A stretch of DNA of 38,616 nucleotides from Apilactobacillus apisilvae. GTDB taxonomy: Bacteria > Bacillota > Bacilli > Lactobacillales > Lactobacillaceae. A program made the translations under genes and the position numbers. Positions 15,190-23,973 of the stretch are shown piece by piece; the stretch's first letter is position 1, and each line of letters starts with the position of its first letter. The notes under the pieces were generated by a model. That model made no database searches and was not told the origin of the DNA. It saw only the letters and a list, made by a program, of their open reading frames with translations. The stretch is from contig NZ_CP093364.1 in assembly GCF_023380225.1 (NCBI RefSeq), forward strand, positions 1 to 38,616, written 5' to 3'.

Positions 15190-16904
15190 TTGTTGGTTTA
15201 GGTTTACTAGCCGCAGTGGTCGCCATCGGTGGCAGTGCCATGATTACTGGTTCAGTTGGATTTATAATTTTTGGAGCTGCAGTGGCATTAGTCGGTGCTG
15301 GAGTTTGGTTAGCTACTGAAGGGACTGCAGCTTTAGATTCACAACTACCTAATTTAGCCAATAATGGTTTAGCTGGAGCTGGAGCTTTAGTTGTGTTAGG
15401 AGCTGCATTACTAGCATTTAGTGTTTTTGCCTTAGTCTCCGCTGTCGGTCTTGCAGTCTTAGGTGTTGGTCTAGTTGTATTAGGTGCTGGAGCTTTAGTT
15501 GCTGGAGCAGGTGTCCTAGTCTTAGCCGCTGCTGGAATGGTTCTGGCTGCTGCTTTAGTTGGCGTTGGTGGTGGACTAATGGTTGCTGCTGCCGGAATTC
15601 AAGCCATGAAGTCGGCAATATCTGGTGACTTTGGTGGTGCTAAAGATGCTATTGAATCTACTAAAGACAGTGTCTCAGGTCTAAAAGATACCATTGGAAA
15701 CATCGGAAAAGGTGCGATGAATGGGGTAGACTTCAGTAGTATGTTTGGTGGTATCACTGCTAGTGCTGATTCCACTAAGAATCACGTTGATCAGACTAAA
15801 ATGTCTCCTCAAATGGACTTAAGCAAAGTCAATAATCAAATGAACGGACTTGGTAATAAGAAGTTTGATTCACCTAAGATGAAACCAATGCAATTACCTA
15901 ATAGTCAAAATGTTTTTGAACAGTTGAATAAGAGTTCCCAAAATAACTCCGTTCCGGTACAAGTTAAACCTAAAGCTGACACTGGTAATCAAGACTGGAT
16001 GTCTAACATAAAATCTCAAATCGGTAATCAACAATTACCGGGGATGAAAATGGGTAAGATTAAAATGGATGGAAGTAACCAAGATGTCATGTCTTCGCTA
16101 CAATCTCAAATGAGCAACAAGACTATGACTCCACCTAAAGTAGGAACTCCTAAAGTTCCTAATCCTAAGATGCCTACTAAGTTAGGAACAATCGCTGCTC
16201 CAAAAGTGGCTCGTCCAACTGTCCCACAACCTAAATTACCGCATTTAGTTACCATTCCTGCTCCTAAAGTCCATAACCCTAACATGAGTCCACTCGTGCA
16301 AGCAGTTCAAAGTGGAATGCAAAAGGCAGTCGGAACTGTCCGCAATGCTTCAAGCTCGATGTACTCAGCCGGAGCTTATGTAGGACAAGGATTGGCTAGT
16401 GGGATTCGTTCCCAAATTGGGAATGTGGCTTCTGCTGCTAATTCATTGATTGCTCAAGCAGACCGTGCTGCTCGTGCAAAAGCGAAGATTCACTCACCAT
16501 CTCGTTTATTCGCTGAAATTGGTGATTATCTAGGTCAAGGGATGGCCAATGGGATGAATGGTACGCAGAATTTAATCTCTGATGCCAGTGGAAACATGAA
16601 TGATGCTGCTCAAGGTGGTATTAATGATCTAGATGTCAATGCTAATGTTAATAGTAAAAAGAACAATACCCCTAGTGATTTCTTTGGCTATGGGATGAGT
16701 GGTAATGCTGATAATTCCAGTCACTACCAAAACAATTCTGTTAATAACCAAAGCAGTTCACATGATCAATCGAAGAACCTTAATTTCGCTAAAGGTGCTA
16801 TCCAGATCATTAATAATGAAAAAGGTAAGAGTGCCGAAGACTTATTGGCTGAAATTGAGGACTTAATCATTAAACAAAATGAAGGAGGATTAGCTAATGG
16901 CTAA
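15159..16904 (+). CDS. Tape measure protein, C-terminal part (frameshifted)
   Basis: About 581 residues in the -1 frame relative to the upstream part; the apparent GTG start at 15159 has no ribosome binding site. The first 150 residues are repeated hydrophobic glycine/alanine/valine/leucine segments, the membrane-spanning part of a tape measure. There follow proline/lysine-rich repeats (PKVGTPKVPNPKMP type, about residues 325-375) and a conserved KAKIHSPSRLFAEIGDYLGQ motif of tape measure C-termini. The protein sets tail length and helps DNA pass through the host membrane. Its end overlaps the next gene. Confidence 0.85.
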   Translation: MPAIAVMGGMIVGLGLLAAVVAIGGSAMITGSVGFIIFGAAVALVGAGVWLATEGTAALDSQLPNLANNGLAGAGALVVLGAALLAFSVFALVSAVGLAVLGVGLVVLGAGALVAGAGVLVLAAAGMVLAAALVGVGGGLMVAAAGIQAMKSAISGDFGGAKDAIESTKDSVSGLKDTIGNIGKGAMNGVDFSSMFGGITASADSTKNHVDQTKMSPQMDLSKVNNQMNGLGNKKFDSPKMKPMQLPNSQNVFEQLNKSSQNNSVPVQVKPKADTGNQDWMSNIKSQIGNQQLPGMKMGKIKMDGSNQDVMSSLQSQMSNKTMTPPKVGTPKVPNPKMPTKLGTIAAPKVARPTVPQPKLPHLVTIPAPKVHNPNMSPLVQAVQSGMQKAVGTVRNASSSMYSAGAYVGQGLASGIRSQIGNVASAANSLIAQADRAARAKAKIHSPSRLFAEIGDYLGQGMANGMNGTQNLISDASGNMNDAAQGGINDLDVNANVNSKKNNTPSDFFGYGMSGNADNSSHYQNNSVNNQSSSHDQSKNLNFAKGAIQIINNEKGKSAEDLLAEIEDLIIKQNEGGLANG

Positions 16905-17622
16905 AAGAAAAAATGCTAAAAAAGCGACTGGCAAACGTAAAACCGTTAACTTTTTTATTACGAATCATAAAAATAAAACTGCCGAATTACCAGTCGCACC
17001 TAGTGCTGTAAAAATTCGTTCTGAGACTGGTGATTCGGTCTCTACCGTGATTGGATTAGGTGAAATCAATCGGATTGGTGGCCAGAAATTAAAATCAATC
17101 AGTATTTCTGGATTTTTACCCGTTAATAGTAAGCATATTCCTTATGTAACCGTCAGAAAGAAAAATCGATGGAAACTAGCGACTAGCTACATTACTTTCT
17201 TGAAAAATATTGAGAAAAGTAAGAAGCCTTGTCGCTTTTTAGTTTCCAATGCCCATATTTCTTTGAAAATGACCATATCAGCTTTTGAATATGGCATGGC
17301 TGACGGAAATGCTGATGAGTATCAATACACGATTGAGTTCAAAGAATATCGGCCTATTAAAGCTGAACGTATTCATAAAGTTTCAAAGAAGAAACATGCT
17401 AAAAAGGGTGTGCGGCGAAGTAAGCCACAACATAAAATCAATCGAGGCTCCAAAGTAACAGTTAATGGTTTAGCTTACCTCTCCAAGAATGCCACATACG
17501 GTGTTCAAATTAGAAAACAAACGTGCAAAATCACTCTAGTTTCTAAAGGCAAGCACCCTTATTATGTAGTTAACACCAGTGGAACCCCAATGGGATGGAT
17601 TTCAAGGAGTGCGATGTTATGA
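16897..17622 (+). CDS. xkdP: XkdP-like baseplate/tail protein
   Basis: 241 residues, ATG 16897 with AAGGAGG upstream, overlapping the tape measure stop. The N-terminal domain, with VIGLGEINRIGG then ISISGFLP, follows the XkdP pattern in which the protein contacts the tape measure and hub. The LysM domain usual at the C-terminus is replaced by a basic linker (about 155-180) and a beta-rich SH3-like end (VTVNGLAYLSKNATYGV ... MGWISRSAML). The stop overlaps the next ATG. Confidence 0.78.
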   Translation: MAKRKNAKKATGKRKTVNFFITNHKNKTAELPVAPSAVKIRSETGDSVSTVIGLGEINRIGGQKLKSISISGFLPVNSKHIPYVTVRKKNRWKLATSYITFLKNIEKSKKPCRFLVSNAHISLKMTISAFEYGMADGNADEYQYTIEFKEYRPIKAERIHKVSKKKHAKKGVRRSKPQHKINRGSKVTVNGLAYLSKNATYGVQIRKQTCKITLVSKGKHPYYVVNTSGTPMGWISRSAML

Positions 17623-18680
17623 GTAATATTACCAAGTTTATTATCAAACGCAGGACTAAAGATGAATCATGGGATGTTAGAAAATTAGTTACTGATGTGA
17701 AACTAACTACCGACATGAATTATAGTGCCGGTGAACTGGATTTTAATTTAATTGAAGTTAATGACGGTTTCTCTGTTCATAATGGAGATATCGTCATTTT
17801 TAATTGGAATCATAATAAAACATTTTTTGGTTACATTTTTAATTATGAGTTGAACAAAGGTGGCAGCTTTAAAGTCACTGCATATGACAAAATGCGTTAC
17901 TTAAAATCAACTGATAGCATAATGTTCCCCGTCTCTACACTTGGTCAGAGATTCAATACTATCTGTAATTTCTTAGAAGTTAAACACAAAGTAATGGCCA
18001 ATCCTAACCATAAATTAAAGTCAGAGATTGCCGATGACAAAACTTATTTTTCTATGTTGCAAAGTGCTATTGATAAAACTCGACGAGCTACAGGCGAACA
18101 TTTTTTCTTACGTGATAATTATGGAACTATTGAGCTTAGAAAATATCCGCATTATCAAATTAAATTTATATTAGGCGATAAATCTTTGGTTACGGACTAT
18201 ACCTTTTCTCGCAGCATTGAAAATACTGCCAATGTAATTAAAGTAGTTAAAACTTCTGAAATTAAAGGTAAGAAAAAAGTTACCACAGTGAAATCAGTAG
18301 GAAAGGGTGCTAAGAAGCACCAAAAAAAGTCCACTAAGACGATTACTACCAAAGAGGGTAAGAAGATATTTACCAAGAGTGCCGAAGGTGGCACAGTCGA
18401 AAAATGGGGTAAATTAGTTTATACCAAAAACATTACTTCGAAAACTAATGCTGCCCAGATGAAACAAGAAGCTCAAAACTTATTAAAGCAAAAAAATAAG
18501 CAAGAGAATCAATTGAAAATATCTGCCATTGGGAATGTCTATTTACAGGCTGGTAACTCTGTCATGGTCAAAATCAAAGATTTGAGTCAAATTGGTGTTG
18601 GCACTAAGAAATATCTCATCAAAAAAGCGATCCACAATTTTGGCGATAAATATACTGTAGACTTGGAGCTGAGAATTTAA
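17619..18680 (+). CDS. xkdQ: Baseplate hub protein, XkdQ-like
   Basis: About 353 residues. ATG 17619 is chosen over 17595 because AAGGAG (17604-17609) sits 9 nt before it and the gene overlaps the upstream stop as ATGA. It has the features of XkdQ/gp27-type hubs: a beta-rich N-terminus (MNYSAGELDFNLIEVNDGF), KVTAYDKMRYLKSTDS in the middle, and a C-terminal region with the NVYLQAGNSVMVKI motif. A lysine-rich stretch around residues 220-260 is a linker. It forms the central hub of the baseplate at the end of the tail tube. Confidence 0.8.
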   Translation: MSNITKFIIKRRTKDESWDVRKLVTDVKLTTDMNYSAGELDFNLIEVNDGFSVHNGDIVIFNWNHNKTFFGYIFNYELNKGGSFKVTAYDKMRYLKSTDSIMFPVSTLGQRFNTICNFLEVKHKVMANPNHKLKSEIADDKTYFSMLQSAIDKTRRATGEHFFLRDNYGTIELRKYPHYQIKFILGDKSLVTDYTFSRSIENTANVIKVVKTSEIKGKKKVTTVKSVGKGAKKHQKKSTKTITTKEGKKIFTKSAEGGTVEKWGKLVYTKNITSKTNAAQMKQEAQNLLKQKNKQENQLKISAIGNVYLQAGNSVMVKIKDLSQIGVGTKKYLIKKAIHNFGDKYTVDLELRI

Positions 18681-18982
18681 TGGCTGGAGAAAGATTATTA
18701 GAACTGATCAATGCTCGTGGAGGCAATAATTCTGAGTATGCTGATTTAGTATTTGGCACCGTTACCAGTACCAGTCCGCTCAAAATCCAATATACCGAAA
18801 AAATATTTTTGACTGATGTCTTTCTAATCTTAGGTAAGCATGTGCAAGATCATGAAGAAACTATGCTCATTAATGGAACTGAGAAAAAGGTAACTATTAA
18901 GCAAGCTCTCAAGACTGATGATAAGGTGGCCATGTTCCGCTTAGATGGCGGCCAAAGATTTTATGTATTTGAAAAAATGTAA
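18680..18982 (+). CDS. xkdR: DUF2577 protein, XkdR-like
   Basis: 100 residues, ATG 18680 overlapping the previous stop (TAATG). The pattern with GTVTSTSPLKIQ at the front and VAMFRLDGGQRFYVFEKM at the end is typical of the DUF2577 family found between the XkdQ and XkdS equivalents. It has an OB-like beta-barrel fold by pattern and probably forms part of the central spike or hub. Length is normal. Confidence 0.85.
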   Translation: MAGERLLELINARGGNNSEYADLVFGTVTSTSPLKIQYTEKIFLTDVFLILGKHVQDHEETMLINGTEKKVTIKQALKTDDKVAMFRLDGGQRFYVFEKM

Positions 18983-18996
18983 AGGTGGTGTTCAAT

Positions 18997-19413
18997 ATGG
19001 CAGATGAAGATTTACAAGATGATGCAGATGATGAAGTCCTAGATAACGATATGGAAGAAGTCACTCTACCTAGTAAAACTTTTGCAGTCGAAAATGGACG
19101 AGTCATCAGATTGATTGATGGTCGTGAAGCTATGCAGCAAGCTATCAATAAAGTTCTTACTACTGAGAGATTCGTCTTTCCTATCTACGATGAAAATTAT
19201 GGTAGTGATGCAATGGATTTAATTGGAAAAGATGCAGATTATATTCACACTGATATTGAGCGAGTAATTGAAGAGGCTTTAACTGCTGATGACCGCATTA
19301 GCTCCGTTACGATTGATGAAGTCATTGACATGACCGATAGTATTTTAGTCACGGGTAGTGCAGAAACTATCTTTGGAAAGATTGACATTGAAGGAGAGGT
19401 GAAATCAGATTAA
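18997..19413 (+). CDS. xkdS: Baseplate wedge protein, XkdS-like (DUF2634)
   Basis: About 138 residues. ATG 18997 is chosen because AAAGGTGG (18981-18988) lies 8 nt before it. An acidic N-terminus (residues 1-25) is followed by the gp25/DUF2634 region: LIDGREAMQQAINKVLTTER, FPIYDENYGSD and ADYIHTDIERVIEEAL. It is the gp25-like wedge that links the sheath with the baseplate. Its stop TAA (19411-19413) overlaps the probable start of the next gene. Confidence 0.9.
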   Translation: MADEDLQDDADDEVLDNDMEEVTLPSKTFAVENGRVIRLIDGREAMQQAINKVLTTERFVFPIYDENYGSDAMDLIGKDADYIHTDIERVIEEALTADDRISSVTIDEVIDMTDSILVTGSAETIFGKIDIEGEVKSD

Positions 19414-20548
19414 TCCACAAGATTTAATTAATGACTTATTAAGCAAAGATTTTGATTATTTTATCAATGATTTACTAAAAGAAGTTCCTGAAGACATTGA
19501 CACCCGACAAGGTTCAGTTATGTATGATGCATTAGCTCCTGCCGCTCACAAATTAGCCGAGCAACAAGTCGATATGGCCAATTTAGTTAAGCAGTCGCAT
19601 ATTGCTACTGCTAACAGTGAGTTTTTGGACTGGTTTGCTCAAGATAAAGGTACTGAGCGGGATGTATCCACTTATGCTAAAGTCACTGCCAAAGTCTTAG
19701 ACGAAAACAATAACGCCGTAACCAACATAGATATTGGTGATAGGTTCGCCTCAATCGGGGATGAGCCTATTTTTTATACAGTTATTGCTATTAATTCTGA
19801 TAGTAGTGTTCTTTTACAAAGTGAGTCTGTTGGTTCGACTGCTAACTCATATATTGGCCAAATTCAACCAGCTACACCCAATGACAGTATCAATTGGGCA
19901 GAAATTACTGAAATATCAGTTCCAGCCAAAGATGAAGAATCTGATGAGAGCCTTAGAAGTCGTTTGCTAAGCCCTAACCAGTACATTAACTATGGTGGTA
20001 ATGTTAACGACTATAAAGCGATGTTAGATAACATTAAGGATGTTGGAGCAGTTCAGATTTATCCCGCATGGCAAGGGGGCGGGACTGTTAAGTTAGTTAT
20101 CTTAGACAACAACCTAAATCCTGCTACTTCTACTCTTTTGAATGAAGTTAAAGTAACAGTCGACCCTGTAACCGATAGTGGTTTGGGCTATGGATTAGCT
20201 CCGATTGGCCATCAAGTAACTGTAACTACCCCAGAACTTTTTGATGTAAATGTAAATGTCAAAGTTACTACTGATGGCAAGATTGGTCTTGATATCTTAA
20301 ATAATGAAATTAAAAGTGCAATCCAAAATTATTTTAATGATCTAAGAAAGAAATGGGATAAAGATAATAATTTTAAATATGAAATGACCATTTACAGATC
20401 ACAAATAATGGCCATTGTCTTACAACTAGAACACGTTGTAAATGCTGAAATGCCTAAAGTAAATAATGCTGACTCAGATATTGATTTAGTTTTCAATAAC
20501 GAAACTTCACAATTACCTAATTTAAAGGATGTGATGATTGATGATTAG
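19409..20548 (+). CDS. xkdT: Baseplate J protein, XkdT-like, probable ATT start
   Basis: Baseplate J/gp47 family wedge protein, about 379 residues. The first standard start in the frame is ATG 19520, but upstream codons encode the strongly conserved family N-terminus DLLKEVPEDIDTRQGSV, continuing into MYDALAPAAHKLA. Between the upstream TGA (19400-19402) and 19520 there is no ATG, GTG or TTG. The best candidate is ATT at 19409 (ATT AAT CCA CAA), 9 nt after GGAGAGG (19393-19399) and overlapping the xkdS stop. Later, SLRSRLLSPNQYINYGGN and VGAVQIYPAWQGGGTVKL are typical of the family. A mutated start codon is the alternative. Confidence 0.85.
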   Translation: MNPQDLINDLLSKDFDYFINDLLKEVPEDIDTRQGSVMYDALAPAAHKLAEQQVDMANLVKQSHIATANSEFLDWFAQDKGTERDVSTYAKVTAKVLDENNNAVTNIDIGDRFASIGDEPIFYTVIAINSDSSVLLQSESVGSTANSYIGQIQPATPNDSINWAEITEISVPAKDEESDESLRSRLLSPNQYINYGGNVNDYKAMLDNIKDVGAVQIYPAWQGGGTVKLVILDNNLNPATSTLLNEVKVTVDPVTDSGLGYGLAPIGHQVTVTTPELFDVNVNVKVTTDGKIGLDILNNEIKSAIQNYFNDLRKKWDKDNNFKYEMTIYRSQIMAIVLQLEHVVNAEMPKVNNADSDIDLVFNNETSQLPNLKDVMIDD

Positions 20549-21179
20549 CAATTTGCAACCAGATTATTATACTGGTGTTTATGAATTTGAAGAACTGGCA
20601 AAAATAGAAGATAGAGAATTTAATAAATTTGATGATTATTTAACCCGCCAGTTAATTAATTTATTTGTTAGCAAAGCTGATGAGCAAGGTATCGAAGTTT
20701 TTGAAAATGAATACAATATTACTACTGATACTACTAAGTCATTAGAAGATAGACGGTACCAAATTCTAACTAGATTATTGCCACCACAACCAATAACTTT
20801 TCCATATTTTAAAAATCTATTAAAGATTATAGGATTAAAAGCTACTATGACTGTAAATGCAGTTAAGCAAAGTTATAAAGCAGTTGTGGATAAGGCTAAT
20901 ATGAATGCAGAACAAATTAACCGTTTAAATCAACTCATTCAAACTTATCTCCCTGCTGACTTAGCTAAAGAAATTTATGCTTACATTTATACAAAAACTA
21001 CTTTAAATCATTATTTAGGAATTGCTAATTCAACTAAAATAAAGGCTCATGCTGATTATAAGCACGAGCCTTTTGTAGTTAAAAGTAAATTTGAAAATTA
21101 TGTAGGTGTAGCTAATAAATTGAAACTTTATGCTCACACCGATTCACGAAAGGAGATAAGCAATGGTAAAACTATTTAG
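20541..21179 (+). CDS. xkdU: XkdU-like tail protein (DUF2313)
   Basis: About 212 residues, ATG 20541 (an in-frame TTG at 20538 is less likely), overlapping the xkdT stop. It has the DUF2313/YmfQ pattern: LEDRRYQILTRLLPPQPITFPYF, then a K-rich helix region. The C-terminus carries two tandem copies of a short unit, NHYLGIANSTKIKAHADYK and ENYVGVANKLKLYAHTDSR. It is the last conserved baseplate gene before the fibre and probably attaches the fibre to the wedges. Confidence 0.8.
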   Translation: MISNLQPDYYTGVYEFEELAKIEDREFNKFDDYLTRQLINLFVSKADEQGIEVFENEYNITTDTTKSLEDRRYQILTRLLPPQPITFPYFKNLLKIIGLKATMTVNAVKQSYKAVVDKANMNAEQINRLNQLIQTYLPADLAKEIYAYIYTKTTLNHYLGIANSTKIKAHADYKHEPFVVKSKFENYVGVANKLKLYAHTDSRKEISNGKTI

Positions 21180-23259
21180 AAATACTGCTTTAACTACTGC
21201 TGGCTTTCAAGTAGCCAATAAAGCCGCTGTGGGACTTTTAAAGTATGAAATTACAAGAGCAGCATCTACTGATATGGATTTAACACAATATACTGATGAT
21301 GAGTTAAAAAACTTAACTTCACTACCTAATGAAATCGATAGTGGAGAAATTGTGGATCGTGATGATTCTAAAGATGATAACTCATTGAGTACCATTTCAA
21401 CGCTGTTTAATAACAAAAACTATGAAAAAGGCTACACAATTAAAGCTGTAGGTATCTATGGAAAAACTGATGAGGGTAAAGAATTTCTACATTCAGTTAC
21501 TGTATCGGAGACGCCCGTAATTGTCCCAGAATGGACAACCAATAAATTTGATGGTTTAGGTTTAGATGTTGTGATTGTGTCCGGCGATAATAAGCATATG
21601 GACGTAGACTTATCAGATGCTGGGACTGCCAGTATTGGTTATGTGCAAAAAGCATTAGCTAAAATTGATTTATCCTCAGCAACCACTAAAGCTAATGAAT
21701 ATACAGATAGCCAATTAAAAAATTACACCAATACACTTAACATGAATAATTTACTGAATGGTAAACAAGATAAGGGTAATTATGTAACTAGTGAACAGTT
21801 AGATGCAAAAGATTACGCCACTACTAAATCAGTTAATGGTGTAAGTTCTAAATTAGACCAATTAGGATTTACAAAGACTGATAGACTTTATGTTGATGGT
21901 AAACCAGTTTTAGTCGCTACTGCTCCTAATGCTCCTAAATTATCAGCTTCAATTAATAGTGATACTGGCAACCTTGATTATAAAATTACGCCACCTAAGA
22001 TTGATGGTGGAGCTTCAATTACTAAATACCAAATTAGTTATAAAAAGAAAAAAGACAATGACTGGAATATTATTAACGTTGATGCTGAACAATTAAATGG
22101 CACTTTAAGCAATCTTGAAAAGGGATCTATTTACCAACTCAAAGCAGTTGCTATCAACTACGCAGGTTCTGGTGTAGGGAGCGATACAGTAACAGTTTTA
22201 ACAGCAGTTGCTCCTAAAGATGTAACTATACAGGTTAACAATGAATATCCAAAAGTAAGCTACTCCATCAATGTAGGCAACAATGGTGGTGCAGATGTAC
22301 AGTATTATCAACTTTTTTATAAAAAAGATAACGATTCATATTGGCAATTTATTGACCATCCTAATTCAAGTGGCTTAATTAGTAATTTAGAAAATAATTG
22401 TAATTACTTATTTAAGGCTAAAGCAGGCAATGCTGGAGGATTAAGTGTGGAGAGCGATATTTCTATATTAAACTTTGTAGATAATAATGTTTATGGAGTT
22501 ACATGGAATAGAGACCGCAATAACTATAACTTGGATAGAATTGGTAGTAGTAATGTGAATAATGCTGCTATTTTTCAAGATTTAACTACAGTAAGACATT
22601 TTGAAAATGATTATGTCAGAATTCCCAAATTCTATATAAATAAAGTCTTATCAACTAATTCTGATATTCCATATAAATGGGAGATAAGTATGATGAAACA
22701 TGATGAAAGTTGGTATCTTCCAAAATGCTTTTGGAGCTTTAAAAATAATAAAGAATTGCCCTATGTCGATATATGTAAAAGTCATGGAAGTATTTTTAGT
22801 AATGAAAAAGATAACGGACGATTACAACTTTTAGATATGCCAACGATAGATGTATTAACTGTTTTAACACTAATATTTACTGGAAATCTGAATGTAATTA
22901 ATCCTTTCGGTGTTGATATAACATCAGAAAGGCTCTTTATTGATGGAATAGTTATGAAAAACGATACCTTTATTTCATACAAAGATAATCCATCTATTAA
23001 TCAATATGTAGAAGTTAACTGTAGTAGAGTCCCTGTTAATGGTAAGCCAATCGCTGGAATAGGATATGATGCAAATCATCCAGAAATCAATTTAGACTCA
23101 TCTTATTTTCCTTCTGGTAATTCTAGTTTAGGATATTTGTCCACTAGTCATACTTCAACTTTATCTTGGAATGCTGGCATAGGCAAAGGATATTTTGCAT
23201 TTGATCAATATTATATGAGTGTTTCTGACACAATATATGTAGTTAAAGCTGATATGTAA
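21163..23259 (+). CDS. Tail fibre / receptor-binding protein with FN3-like domains
   Basis: 698 residues, ATG 21163, with AAGGAG upstream. The first 160 residues resemble the baseplate-anchoring domain of phage fibres (GFQVANKAAVGLLKYEITRAA). Two fibronectin-III-like domains follow: about 250-345 (ISYKKKKDNDWNI ... YQLKAVAINYAG) and 345-440 (YQLFYKKDNDSYWQF ... NYLFKAKAGNAGG), each with the usual W and a tyrosine corner. The final 250 residues, starting VYGVTWNRDRNNYNL, have no family I know and should contain the receptor-binding head. The gene lies after the xkdU equivalent, the usual place for host-range determinants. Confidence 0.8.
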   Translation: MVKLFRNTALTTAGFQVANKAAVGLLKYEITRAASTDMDLTQYTDDELKNLTSLPNEIDSGEIVDRDDSKDDNSLSTISTLFNNKNYEKGYTIKAVGIYGKTDEGKEFLHSVTVSETPVIVPEWTTNKFDGLGLDVVIVSGDNKHMDVDLSDAGTASIGYVQKALAKIDLSSATTKANEYTDSQLKNYTNTLNMNNLLNGKQDKGNYVTSEQLDAKDYATTKSVNGVSSKLDQLGFTKTDRLYVDGKPVLVATAPNAPKLSASINSDTGNLDYKITPPKIDGGASITKYQISYKKKKDNDWNIINVDAEQLNGTLSNLEKGSIYQLKAVAINYAGSGVGSDTVTVLTAVAPKDVTIQVNNEYPKVSYSINVGNNGGADVQYYQLFYKKDNDSYWQFIDHPNSSGLISNLENNCNYLFKAKAGNAGGLSVESDISILNFVDNNVYGVTWNRDRNNYNLDRIGSSNVNNAAIFQDLTTVRHFENDYVRIPKFYINKVLSTNSDIPYKWEISMMKHDESWYLPKCFWSFKNNKELPYVDICKSHGSIFSNEKDNGRLQLLDMPTIDVLTVLTLIFTGNLNVINPFGVDITSERLFIDGIVMKNDTFISYKDNPSINQYVEVNCSRVPVNGKPIAGIGYDANHPEINLDSSYFPSGNSSLGYLSTSHTSTLSWNAGIGKGYFAFDQYYMSVSDTIYVVKADM

Positions 23260-23273
23260 AGGAGTGATATATT

Positions 23274-23753
23274 ATGGAAATTTATGCAACAGTTCCAGAG
23301 ACTATTGATGATACAGCTATGTGCATACGTCTTGATCCAATCGAATATGGTCAAGACATTTTTTATGGATGGAAAATTATCCACTATAAAGATGTAGATT
23401 TAACCGATGATGATATTAAAAATTATAAATCGCACGGAATAACTGATGATCGTATGCCTAAGACAAAATCAGTTATTGATGATAATAAACCAATTAAGTA
23501 TGACAATATTACCAAGCAGATTATTGATATTAGCAATATGCAACAATCTTTTATTAAATCACAGTTATCCAACAATACTGCCAATATGCAATTTTCAAAA
23601 CAAGATAGTCAATTACAACAAGCATTAATTAAATCACAACAGGAGCTAATGAATGCCAAAACTGAAATTAAAAATATGCAACAAATGATTATTAAAGCTC
23701 AACTATCAAATATGAATAATGGAGGAAAAAATAATGAACAACTATCCAAGTAA
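23274..23753 (+). CDS. Tail-fibre-associated coiled-coil protein
   Basis: 159 residues, ATG 23274 with AAAGGAG upstream. Residues 1-60 form a small acidic domain. From about 80 on there is a glutamine-rich predicted coiled coil with a repeated ISNMQQSFIKSQL / IKNMQQMIIKAQL unit. It ends just past the next gene's start. This position, between fibre and XkdX, is usual for small phage proteins of unknown role, perhaps a fibre chaperone or a secondary fibre. Identity not recognised. Confidence 0.6.
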   Translation: MEIYATVPETIDDTAMCIRLDPIEYGQDIFYGWKIIHYKDVDLTDDDIKNYKSHGITDDRMPKTKSVIDDNKPIKYDNITKQIIDISNMQQSFIKSQLSNNTANMQFSKQDSQLQQALIKSQQELMNAKTEIKNMQQMIIKAQLSNMNNGGKNNEQLSK

Positions 23754-23955
23754 ACAAGATATTAAAAACGAATGGAACTGGGGTTGGTTTAATGATAACT
23801 ATGACCAACTAAGAATGTTTGTAAAAGGGCAATGTATTAATAAAGATGATTTTAAAGAAATTTGTGGCGTTGATTATGACGACCAAACAAATGGACAAAA
23901 TAATAAAGAAACCCCCGCAGAAAACGGGGGTGGAACAGGGACACCAGCTAATTAA
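23734..23955 (+). CDS. xkdX: XkdX-family protein
   Basis: 73 residues from ATG 23734, with GGAGGA (23721-23726) upstream; the overlapping earlier start at 23719 has none. The core, NEWNWGWFNDNYDQLRMFV then INKDDFKEICGVDYD, follows the XkdX pattern of a short domain with W, a gap, then ITxxxYxxITG. The C-terminal 20 residues are low-complexity (asparagine, glycine, threonine) and coincide with an RNA hairpin. Role unknown; always beside the fibre genes. Confidence 0.78.
   Translation: MNNYPSKQDIKNEWNWGWFNDNYDQLRMFVKGQCINKDDFKEICGVDYDDQTNGQNNKETPAENGGGTGTPAN
23911..23931 (+). other. GC-rich hairpin inside the xkdX end
   Basis: ACCCCCG (23911-23917) pairs perfectly with CGGGGGT (23925-23931) around CAGAAAA. 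It stands out in an AT-rich genome. It is inside the reading frame and only 8 nt upstream of the terminator stem, so it may stabilise the 3' end of the late mRNA or slow the ribosome. Confidence 0.6.
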
Positions 23956-23973
23956 GCTGATGTCCTATTTTTA
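23939..23973 (+). terminator. Terminator between tail and lysis genes
   Basis: An 11-bp stem with one C-A mismatch (23939-23949 and 23955-23965), loop AATTA, then TATTTTT. The xkdX stop codon lies in the loop and stem. The holin start follows at once, so lysis-gene expression depends on read-through or a weak internal start. Confidence 0.7.
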
